Shown piece by piece: positions 14,547 to 20,779 of a DNA stretch of 20,779 nt. Origin of the DNA: an uncultured Lachnospiraceae bacterium (lineage in GTDB: Bacteria > Bacillota > Clostridia > Lachnospirales > Lachnospiraceae); assembly GCA_902473545.1 (NCBI GenBank), contig CABRSG010000009.1, positions 1 to 20,779 of the forward strand, read 5' to 3'. Positions within the stretch are counted from its first letter, which is position 1; each line of letters opens with the position of its first letter. The notes under the pieces were generated by a model. The model did not search any database. It was given only the letters and a program-made list of their open reading frames with translations, and was not told the DNA's origin. The position numbers were made by a program, and so were the translations under genes.

Positions 14547-16475
14547 TTATACCCAGTTGCTCTTCTGCCTGTTCTTATCCTTTTTCAGTTTATAGGACGG
14601 ATTCGGGCTGCTCACCTTTCTGAGCACCGCCGTGTCGCGCAGCTTGCCCGCGCGCACCTCCAGCTTGTTCACATCGGAAAGCGGAACCGTAAAGGTAACT
14701 ACCTTATCCACATCCGCCTCGCCCATCACCTTGCCGTTGTTGTACAGCTTCACATGCGGCTGGTTCGTGTAGATCTTCCCCTTCGTCTCCGTACCCGTGC
14801 GGTCAGCCATGCGCCTCCCGGCGATATGCACGAACGGCTCATCGCTCCAGAACGCCTTATACAAATAGAAGCTATCCTTCTTCGTCTTGCGGTCGAAGGT
14901 CACAAGCCCCTTGTGGTTCATGCCCGGCTCGCCGCCCTGGTCTCTCGCGTCGGCTGCGAAGTCAAACATGTTCCACACGTAATTCGCCCACATATACGGA
15001 TGCCGCTCAAAGCAGCGCAGCATAAATTCGTGATACTTCGCCTGATATTCCTCCGTGTGGTCGCCGCGGCGCGGATGCTCCGAGTGAAGATTCGGCATAC
15101 CCTCGCAGCCGTACTCTGAGAAGCATAGGGAGCGCTTCGGGTACACCAGATGGAAGAAATTGATCCAGAGGTCGTTTAAAAACAGCCCCGGCACATACCA
15201 GCCAAGGTATAGATTCCAGCCCACAATATCCGTGATATGCGCCACCTTGTTGAACGGTCCGCACATCGCGTAGCAGGCAAGCGTCGTCAGACGCGTAGAA
15301 TCCATCTCATGACAGAGATCGTTCAGCACATGATGGTTGTCCAGCATGTCCTTCTTGTCCTTCGTTGAGATCGTAATCTCATTCGACACACCCCAGCACA
15401 CGATACAAGCATGGTGATAATTCTGCGTGATCAGCTCCTTCATCTGCGAGATCGTGTTCTCGCGTCCCTTCGGCAGATGCTCGGAAATATAGGGAATCTC
15501 CGCCCACACCACAAAGCCCATCTCATCGCAGCGGTCGTAGAAATACTGGCTGTGCTGATAATGCGCAAGGCGGATGGAGGTGGCACCCATCTCGCGAATC
15601 AGCTCCAGATCCTCGTCGTGCTCGCTTTTCGTCAGCGCGTTTCCAAGCGCCTTTCTGTCCTGGTGGCGTGATACGCCGCGCAGCGGATAGCAGCGGCCGT
15701 TTAAGAAAAAGCCTTTGTCCTTATCCACATGGAATGCGCGCACGCCGAAACGCAGGCGCACCTCATCGAGCACGATGCCGTCTTCCTTCAGCTCGACCAC
15801 CGCCGTGTACAGGTACGGGTCCTTCACGCCGTCCCAGCGGTGCGGCTTCTTCATCACGATCACCGCATTGCTTCCCGCGCCAGCCGCAGCCGGTTTGCCG
15901 GCAGCGTCCAGAATGGTGATTACCGTCTCCGCCTCCGGCGCGTTGTTCCAGCTCTCCACGGTTATCTTTGCGTCCTCTCCGTCCACAACCGGCGTGATTT
16001 TCACGCCCGGTCCGCCAAAGTGATCCATGTCAAAATGCTTTTTATGAACCACAATGGTCTTTACATCGCGGTAAATGCCGCCGTAAAAGGTAAAGTCCGC
16101 CTTCTGCGGGTACACGTGGTCATTCACACTGTTGTCCACCGCAACCTGCAGATCGTTTTCCGTCTGCAGAAGGTCCGTCACCTCCACGCGGAAGGTGGAA
16201 TAGCCGCCGTCGTGGTGACAGCAGGCGCGTCCGTTTAAGGTGACATCCGCCGTTGCGTTCACGCCGTCAAATTCCAGATACACGCGCTCCGTCTCCGGAT
16301 CGAAGGAAGGTGCCGTGAAGGTGGTGGTGTAGGTGCAGGTACCGCGGTAATAATCGTTGCCGCCGTCCTGTCCGTCGATATTATTCCAGGTATGGGGAAG
16401 GCGGACGGTTGTAATTTTTTTATCGGGACCGGCAAACTGCCATTCCCGGTTCAGCAGACTCTCACGTCTTCTCAT
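14547..16475 (-). CDS. Cytoplasmic GH2-family glycosidase (beta-galactosidase-like)
   Basis: This 642-residue protein has no signal peptide and should be cytoplasmic. It shows the three GH2 domains in order: sugar-binding jelly roll (about 1-140; LNREWQF, LPHTWNN), immunoglobulin-like domain (about 150-245), and catalytic barrel (about 250-545). The general acid/base is Glu366 in WGVSNEI and the nucleophile is Glu454 in FSEYGCEG. The segment NHKGLVTFDRKTKKDSFYLYKA (520-541, ends given) matches beta-galactosidase-type GH2 enzymes, and I do not see the Asn-x-Lys carboxylate-binding motif that marks beta-glucuronidases, so beta-galactosidase or a related activity is favoured; other GH2 activities are possible. 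A small C-terminal domain follows. The ATG at 16475 follows AAAGGAAAG. It is the middle gene of a GH3-GH2-symporter operon. Confidence 0.88.
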   Translation of the reverse strand: MRRRESLLNREWQFAGPDKKITTVRLPHTWNNIDGQDGGNDYYRGTCTYTTTFTAPSFDPETERVYLEFDGVNATADVTLNGRACCHHDGGYSTFRVEVTDLLQTENDLQVAVDNSVNDHVYPQKADFTFYGGIYRDVKTIVVHKKHFDMDHFGGPGVKITPVVDGEDAKITVESWNNAPEAETVITILDAAGKPAAAGAGSNAVIVMKKPHRWDGVKDPYLYTAVVELKEDGIVLDEVRLRFGVRAFHVDKDKGFFLNGRCYPLRGVSRHQDRKALGNALTKSEHDEDLELIREMGATSIRLAHYQHSQYFYDRCDEMGFVVWAEIPYISEHLPKGRENTISQMKELITQNYHHACIVCWGVSNEITISTKDKKDMLDNHHVLNDLCHEMDSTRLTTLACYAMCGPFNKVAHITDIVGWNLYLGWYVPGLFLNDLWINFFHLVYPKRSLCFSEYGCEGMPNLHSEHPRRGDHTEEYQAKYHEFMLRCFERHPYMWANYVWNMFDFAADARDQGGEPGMNHKGLVTFDRKTKKDSFYLYKAFWSDEPFVHIAGRRMADRTGTETKGKIYTNQPHVKLYNNGKVMGEADVDKVVTFTVPLSDVNKLEVRAGKLRDTAVLRKVSSPNPSYKLKKDKNRQKSNWV

Positions 16476-16496
16476 ATTCTCTTTCCTTTCTTTTCA

Positions 16497-16523
16497 AGGT
16501 CCGGGCAGCTTCTGCCCGGACCT
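16497..16523 (-). other. Intercistronic hairpin between GH3 and GH2 genes
   Basis: A perfect 12-bp inverted repeat (AGGTCCGGGCAG and its complement, 3-base loop) lies between the stop of the permuted GH3 gene and the ribosome site of the GH2 gene. No T tract follows on the minus strand, so it is more likely an RNA-stabilising or processing element than a terminator. It could set different expression levels within the operon. Confidence 0.7.
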
Positions 16524-16531
16524 GTGCCGGA

Positions 16532-19500
16532 TTACGCCTTCTTTTTCTTTTTGAAGCTAAAGCCTGCAATATCAAGGATCAGCCAGAGTGCACTGAGCAG
16601 CGACAGCGCTGCAAACACATATGTCAGTGTCGTCAGCAATGTGGACCACCACGGCGTCACATGCACAATCATCGTATCAGAGCTGATGCCGTCCATACCG
16701 CGGGAGTGTACTACCGTGTACAAAATGCGGTGCGCAGATTCTCTCATCGCCTGTGCGATCTGTGCGTTCTCCTTGGAAGCTCCCGGAGCATAATCTGCAA
16801 ATTCAAAACCAAGGTCGCTCGCCGCGCCCTCCACGTTCGTTCCGCTCACGCCCGGATAGTTGTCCGGGATATCGTTTCCTGCCAGAACCTCGTGCGGCTT
16901 GGACATGTAGCTGCCGTCGTACATATCGGTTACTGCGAAACCGGTCATACCAGGCTCTCCGCGCAGCCATGCAGTCTGCAGGTTGTACATTGCACCGGAC
17001 CACATTGCACCGAGACGGTTGAACGCCGTCATCACGCACTTTGCATCCGAATTTACAATCGGAAGCTCGAATGCTCTTAAATAAAGCTCACGCAGCGCCT
17101 GCTCGTTGCACCAGGTACCGATACCCTGTCTCTGTTCCTCCTGATCGTTCAGAACAAAATGCTTGTTGTAAACGTATACGCCCTTTGCCTGGATCGCCGC
17201 CGTCTCAACGCCTGCGATCAGACCGGTGAGGATACCGTCCTCAGAATAATACTCAAACACACGTCCCGCGTACGGTGTGCGGTGGATATTAAGACCCGTG
17301 CCATAGAAGCCTGCGTAGCCTGCCCACATAGCGTCTTCGCCAATCAGCGTACCGACTTCCTCTACAAGCTGGTCGTTGAAGGTTGCCGCGATGATACCGT
17401 TACACGGATAGCAGGTACCCGTCTGATCCTTATCCGGATCGTTCGTCTGCGTTGCATAACCGTTCGGTCCGATGCTGTATGCCTGTGTCACACCACTCGG
17501 TCCGTTGTGATCAAGCGTTTCCGGTTTGCCGATTTCCTGTACCGCAACCGTCATACGAAGACCAACCGCGCACAGCTTGCTTAGCTGGCTGTAAGTAAGC
17601 TGGTCAAGGAATTCCTCCCATTTCGCATCGCTGTACGGGATCGGATTGCCCGCATCGTCCTTCAGCATGTCGATTAACAGATACTCTGTCTCCGTGGAAC
17701 CCATCGTCGGCCAGTTGCCATCGTTCTCCGGGATGTCCGCATCGTCGAGCACAACGTCCGCTGCGATCTGATCCGTCATCGTCAGTTTCACATAGTTCGT
17801 ATTCCATCCCTCGTCATCGTCTGGAGTGAACATCATGGTCGTGCCCTCCCAGTCGCTGCGGGTGATATAGGTAACGGAGTTGTCTCCTCTGCCCTCGTAG
17901 CGGTTGATATCCGCATCCGCAAACAAGCTGGTCACCTCGTTGCCGGTGCCGTATGCCGTTGCATAGGTCTCGCTGTCGAAATCATAGTCTACATCGTAAA
18001 CCATGTCCGCATTGCCATCCTCCGTCATGCCGTCGGATACCTTCTTGCCCTTTGCAGCAAGAATGTTGTTTGCAGCCGCATGCGCGTTGTCTGCCGCCGT
18101 GAAGAAGTAGGTACCCTCATCGAGAATGTAAACGCCCGTGTTGTAAGCGTCGTAAGAGGCAAGGAAGTACTCCGGCACCTCTACGGTAACGGTCTCGCTT
18201 GCGCCCGGTTCGAGCATCTGCGTCTTGCCGTAGCCAACCAGCTCTACCGCCGCCTTTTCAATCTGGTTTTCTTTGTCGTAGTCGGTGTACGGCTTCTGCG
18301 CATAGATCTGCACCGCCTTCTTACCAGCCACGTCGCCGGTGTTGGTCACGTTGACATTGATCGTGTAAGTCGTCTCCTGACCTTCCCCGCTCTTCGTCAC
18401 TTCCATATCAGACATTTCAAATTCGGTGTAGCTTAAACCATAGCCGAACGGATATGCCACAACCTCGTCATACTCGTAATCGCCGACATTCTCCGTGCCG
18501 AGCACTACGTCCTCATAACGCGTCTCGGTGTAGCGATAGCCAACATAGATACCCTCCTGATATACAACATACATATTGTATACACGTCCGTGGGAACCAA
18601 AGTCATAGTTTTCCGCACCCTCGTAGGTGTAGCTTCCGAAGTTTGCCATCGCCGGGTCAAGCAGGTTATCCACCCACCAGGTATCCGGGAGAGAGCCGGA
18701 CGGATTCACCGCGCCGGAGAGGATGTCAGCCACCGCATAAAGACCAGTCTGTCCGACAGAACCGATCCACAGAGCCGCGTCAACGCCGTAATCCTCTTCG
18801 TTGATGAACTCCGCGGAAATCGGGTTCGCGCTGTTGATCAGCACAACAATAGAGGAAATATCGCCTGCATCCTTCAGCTCCTTCAGACCTTCCAGAATGG
18901 AGCGCTCGTTTTTGTTTAATGTCAGATAATCGCCGTTTTTGCCGTCGTCGTGGTTTACGCTCTTGAGGTCGTTTGCCTCGCCTCCCACACGACCAACCAC
19001 AAAGATTGCGGTCTCGCCGTTGCCGAAGCTGCTTGCAGCGTCAGACTTATTGATGTTTTTCCAGGAAGCCTCGTTGATGTTTCCATCATCAAAGTCGCGT
19101 CCGTATTCCTCCTCCAGATACCAGTCGAGCAGGTCGCTGTTCACAACCGTGAAGCCGCCCTCTTCCATGACGTCTTTATAGGAAGGAGCGTCCGCGGAAG
19201 ATACCGCGCCGGAGCCGGTTCCGCCGTATACCGGGGAGATTGCCGTTGCACCAAAGAGGGATATGTCTGTGCCCTGCAGCGGCAGTGTGTTGTTATCATT
19301 TTTCAGCAGAACGGCGCCCTCGCCTTCCACCTCGCGTACCTTTGCAAGTCCGGCAGCCTTTAAGTCGGCAACCGATGTAAATTCGCTGTCATAGTATCTT
19401 GCATAATCATTTTCGTCAACAGGACTTCCATCCTTTTTGACCATTTTGGATGTAGAGATGCCCAGGAAAGAATTGATCTGTCCGGTAAACTCGCTTGCGA

Positions 19501-19588
19501 CCGAGCTGCCGAAATACACGAGCACCAGCAAAACAACAAAGATGTTCGTTAAAACCTTCTTGAGCGTTCTTTTCTTTGAGGACCTCAT
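16532..19588 (-). CDS. Permuted GH3 glycosidase anchored to the membrane at both ends
   Basis: This 1018-residue enzyme has the two GH3 domains in swapped order. After a basic start and a membrane helix (about 13-32), the GH3 C-terminal-type domain comes first (about 85-390; EGAVLLKNDNNTLPL, NPSGSLPDTW, FGYGLSYTEF), then a fibronectin III-like domain (about 395-500), a linker, then the catalytic barrel (about 655-930) with Lys809-His810 in NKHFVLNDQEEQRQG and nucleophile Asp888 in GFAVTDMYDG. A second helix (about 982-1010) is followed by the basic tail SFKKKKKA. Positive charges at both ends predict both termini inside and the enzyme outside. This permuted architecture is known in Lachnospiraceae-type enzymes; the substrate is unknown. 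The ATG at 19588 follows GAGAGGAGA; the frame is open 85 codons further upstream with no ribosome site. It is first in an operon with GH2 and the symporter. Confidence 0.9.
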   Translation of the reverse strand: MRSSKKRTLKKVLTNIFVVLLVLVYFGSSVASEFTGQINSFLGISTSKMVKKDGSPVDENDYARYYDSEFTSVADLKAAGLAKVREVEGEGAVLLKNDNNTLPLQGTDISLFGATAISPVYGGTGSGAVSSADAPSYKDVMEEGGFTVVNSDLLDWYLEEEYGRDFDDGNINEASWKNINKSDAASSFGNGETAIFVVGRVGGEANDLKSVNHDDGKNGDYLTLNKNERSILEGLKELKDAGDISSIVVLINSANPISAEFINEEDYGVDAALWIGSVGQTGLYAVADILSGAVNPSGSLPDTWWVDNLLDPAMANFGSYTYEGAENYDFGSHGRVYNMYVVYQEGIYVGYRYTETRYEDVVLGTENVGDYEYDEVVAYPFGYGLSYTEFEMSDMEVTKSGEGQETTYTINVNVTNTGDVAGKKAVQIYAQKPYTDYDKENQIEKAAVELVGYGKTQMLEPGASETVTVEVPEYFLASYDAYNTGVYILDEGTYFFTAADNAHAAANNILAAKGKKVSDGMTEDGNADMVYDVDYDFDSETYATAYGTGNEVTSLFADADINRYEGRGDNSVTYITRSDWEGTTMMFTPDDDEGWNTNYVKLTMTDQIAADVVLDDADIPENDGNWPTMGSTETEYLLIDMLKDDAGNPIPYSDAKWEEFLDQLTYSQLSKLCAVGLRMTVAVQEIGKPETLDHNGPSGVTQAYSIGPNGYATQTNDPDKDQTGTCYPCNGIIAATFNDQLVEEVGTLIGEDAMWAGYAGFYGTGLNIHRTPYAGRVFEYYSEDGILTGLIAGVETAAIQAKGVYVYNKHFVLNDQEEQRQGIGTWCNEQALRELYLRAFELPIVNSDAKCVMTAFNRLGAMWSGAMYNLQTAWLRGEPGMTGFAVTDMYDGSYMSKPHEVLAGNDIPDNYPGVSGTNVEGAASDLGFEFADYAPGASKENAQIAQAMRESAHRILYTVVHSRGMDGISSDTMIVHVTPWWSTLLTTLTYVFAALSLLSALWLILDIAGFSFKKKKKA

Positions 19589-19645
19589 ATGCAGTCTCCT
19601 CTCTTTCTTGAAAATTGTGTGTGACTTAACCTTAACTCCGTATCT

Positions 19646-19673
19646 GCACAGCCTCCATGCGGGGAAGCTGCGC
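19646..19673 (-). other. Leader hairpin of the permuted-GH3 operon
   Basis: In minus-strand RNA an 11-bp stem (GCGCAGCUUCC paired with GGAGGCUGUGC, two G-U pairs, 6-base loop) forms about 60 bp before the start codon, within a leader of about 180 bases. No T tract follows. A role in mRNA stability or translation control is possible. Confidence 0.5.
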
Positions 19674-19774
19674 GCTGTTTTGCATAACCTTCGTCTTTTT
19701 TGCACCACACCGGATTCAGATGCGCAATTGCCGCAGGGTATTTTTATACAAAACAAATACATATAGTTGTCCCT

Positions 19775-19803
19775 ATTATAGGCATTTTTTCCGTTTTTGG
19801 GAA
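19775..19803 (-). promoter_or_regulatory. Promoter of the GH3-GH2-symporter operon
   Basis: TTCCCA (19798-19803) and a perfect TATAAT (19775-19780) are 17 bp apart on the minus strand. The weak -35 element suggests dependence on an activator. An 8-bp palindrome GCAATTGC (19724-19731) lies about 35 bp downstream of the predicted transcript start and could be an operator. Confidence 0.65.
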
Positions 19804-19876
19804 GTCTTATCTCCTGTCGTGTACAATTCCCGACGCGCCGCAATGTGACATCCTATTCATTCGCGTTCTCTTTCTT

Positions 19877-19925
19877 CGCACGAACCATTATTTTTGTCGT
19901 GGATTCTTTTTATCAGGTCGTAAAT
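19877..19925 (-). promoter_or_regulatory. Direct-repeat block D upstream of the permuted-GH3 operon
   Basis: Plus-strand motifs CGCACGA (19877), CGTGGAT (19898) and CGTAAAT (19919) are spaced 21 and 21 bp, in the same orientation to transcription as blocks A and B. In sense orientation ATTTACGACCTGA here resembles ATTTGCGGCCTGA in block A, and ACGACAAAAA is shared with block C. The individual motifs vary, so this is weaker than A and B. The nearest motif lies about 75 bp upstream of the -35 element. Confidence 0.4.
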
Positions 19926-19973
19926 TGCCAAAAATGTATTTTCCAAAACCGCTTATTCATTTTCCGGCAATTT
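19922..19973. promoter_or_regulatory. Wide imperfect palindrome in the divergent region
   Basis: AAATTGCC (19922-19929) is matched by its complement GGCAATTT (19966-19973), and similarity continues inward (AAAAATG versus GGAAAATG). The right arm touches the -35 element of the plus-strand promoter. A dimeric regulator site controlling one or both divergent transcripts is possible. Confidence 0.45.
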
Positions 19974-20000
19974 GACAGAAATCCTATTCCATGTCATAAT
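19972..20000 (+). promoter_or_regulatory. Promoter of the 142-residue membrane protein gene
   Basis: A perfect TTGACA (19972-19977) and CATAAT (19995-20000) are 17 bp apart on the plus strand. The predicted leader is about 210 bases. A short inverted repeat (ATTGT / ACAAT) lies right at the predicted transcript start. Confidence 0.75.
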
Positions 20001-20022
20001 TGTTTTTGACAATATGCGTGAG

Positions 20023-20156
20023 TTTTTCTGCAGATTTTTCTGCACGGCATCCGGAAAATGCGGTTTCCGGACGGATGCGGGCAAATCTTGAGACGCGCAT
20101 GAAAAAAACTTGAAAGGAACGCGTCCGCCTGTCCGTACACCGGCGCGCAGCGCGCC
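20023..20156 (+). other. Long structured leader before the membrane protein gene
   Basis: The region between the promoter and the gene at 20217 holds a direct repeat of TTTTTCTGCA (20023 and 20035), a stem CCGGAAA / TTTCCGG with outer GCAT / ATGC pairs (20047-20078), a GACGCG / CGCGTC pair (20092-20125), and a 7-bp GC palindrome GGCGCGC-A-GCGCGCC (20142-20156). I do not recognise a known riboswitch. A regulatory leader RNA is possible. Confidence 0.4.
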
Positions 20157-20216
20157 CGCTGTTCTCTTTTAAGCTGTATTCCTAATCTAAGAATCGAGAG
20201 GGAAAGGAGTTTTCTT

Positions 20217-20645
20217 ATGACAAACACACAAAAAGCCCCCGTAAAAAAAGCGCTCGGCTTTTATGTCGGCATTATCGCCGCGGTTCTCTGCGCTGTATCC
20301 GCTTTTATGTACGGGACAAAATTCAGTTCTATCACATACAAAGAAAAAATTTATGATTCAAACGTATGCCTTCTCCTTGGCATCACCGCAGGCGTCGCTA
20401 TCGTGATGCTGTTGCTCAATAAAATCGCAGCATACGCTCCGGTAGTGCTCTGCGCAGGCAGCGGCATCGCATGTTTGATGTTTATCCGCATGATGATCTG
20501 GCCGATCTCAGATACCATTTACGGAATCGAGCCGTTCCAGCACATGAACGAGATTTACATCTGCGCGGCGCTCCTGGTACTCAGCTTCCTGTTTTCAGAA
20601 ATCTCTCTGTATATGAAGAAAACTAAAGAAGCAAAGGCTGCTTAA
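20217..20645 (+). CDS. Small four-helix membrane protein of unknown function
   Basis: I do not recognise this 142-residue protein. A basic start (MTNTQKAPVKK) is followed by four hydrophobic segments at about residues 13-31, 49-66, 71-91 and 110-128, and a basic tail (MKKTKEAKAA). Both ends are therefore predicted to be inside the cell. The first outer loop (SSITYKEKIYDSN) and the second (SDTIYGIEPFQHMNE) carry most of the polar residues. The ATG follows AAGGAG at eight bases. It is transcribed divergently from the permuted-GH3 operon from a near-consensus promoter with a 210-base leader, and a terminator follows, so it is a single-gene transcript. The shared divergent region suggests co-regulation with the glycosidase operon; a partner or accessory role for the anchored GH3 is conceivable but only a guess. 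Confidence 0.85.
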   Translation: MTNTQKAPVKKALGFYVGIIAAVLCAVSAFMYGTKFSSITYKEKIYDSNVCLLLGITAGVAIVMLLLNKIAAYAPVVLCAGSGIACLMFIRMMIWPISDTIYGIEPFQHMNEIYICAALLVLSFLFSEISLYMKKTKEAKAA

Positions 20646-20676
20646 AAATCACAGATAACATCCTAAAAATATACAG

Positions 20677-20708
20677 AAAAAGCTGACGATTGCTTGTCAG
20701 CTTTTTTT
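20677..20708. terminator. Bidirectional terminator
   Basis: A 7-bp stem (AGCTGAC / GTCAGCT, 8-base loop) has TTTTTTT after it on the plus strand and TTTTCTG after it on the minus strand. It ends the membrane protein gene at 20645 and could also end a convergent gene entering from the right. Confidence 0.85.
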
Positions 20709-20779
20709 GTATGGATTTTTTCGCAGAATCCGCCGCCATATGTCTGTCATGGACATGTTGCTTTCCCGGAATCCGCCTG
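20697..20779 (-). CDS. Possible C-terminal end of a convergent gene (partial)
   Basis: One minus-strand frame is open from the window edge to a TGA at 20697-20699, giving about 26 residues that end in WRRILRKNPYKKS. The stop codon lies inside the stem of the bidirectional terminator, a compact arrangement often seen at gene ends. Another frame is also open here, and the stretch is too short to identify a family, so this is tentative. Confidence 0.25.
   Translation of the reverse strand, partial: GGFRESNMSMTDIWRRILRKNPYKKS

Noticed and set aside
19589..19843. In-frame N-terminal extension of the permuted GH3 gene
   Set aside because: The predicted promoter lies inside this stretch, and the only good ribosome site is before the ATG at 19588.

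Overview
The window looks like a chromosomal stretch from an anaerobic, gut-type Firmicute, most likely a member of the Lachnospiraceae. The reasons are the near-50% GC, AGGAGG-type ribosome binding sites, secreted family-3 glycosidases, a permuted membrane-anchored GH3 enzyme, a GPH sugar symporter, and a GHKL/LytTR two-component pair. All assignments come from reading the sequence; no database search was possible.

Layout. Positions 1-4271 (all minus strand) hold the start of an MMPL/RND-type export protein (runs off the left edge), a TetR regulator, and a MerR regulator followed by an iron-sulfur aldo/keto reductase. The MerR gene has a textbook MerR promoter with a 19-bp spacer. Positions 4541-5128 encode a small acidic secreted protein of unknown function. 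Positions 5438-10476 hold two tandem, clearly duplicated secreted GH3 glycosidases. Positions 10714-12752 hold a LytTR response regulator and an AgrC-like GHKL kinase that overlap by 4 bp. Positions 12943-19588 form a probable operon: permuted GH3 enzyme anchored at both ends, cytoplasmic GH2 glycosidase, GPH symporter. A divergent 4-helix membrane protein (20217-20645, plus strand) follows a 628-bp divergent regulatory region. A possible gene end enters from the right edge.

How it may work together. The secreted GH3 enzymes and the surface-anchored GH3 would trim glycosides outside the cell, the GPH symporter would import the products, and the cytoplasmic GH2 would finish hydrolysis. The two-component system sits between the two glycosidase blocks. 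The most interesting signal is non-coding. Upstream of both tandem GH3 genes, and more weakly upstream of the small secreted gene and the permuted-GH3 operon, there are 7-bp direct repeats (sense ATTTGCG-like) with centres 19-21 bp apart. In the first two cases they lie at identical spacing next to a hairpin and an extended -10 promoter. This geometry resembles binding sites of LytTR regulators, so I propose, as inference, that the LytTR protein controls a four-transcript glycosidase regulon in this window.
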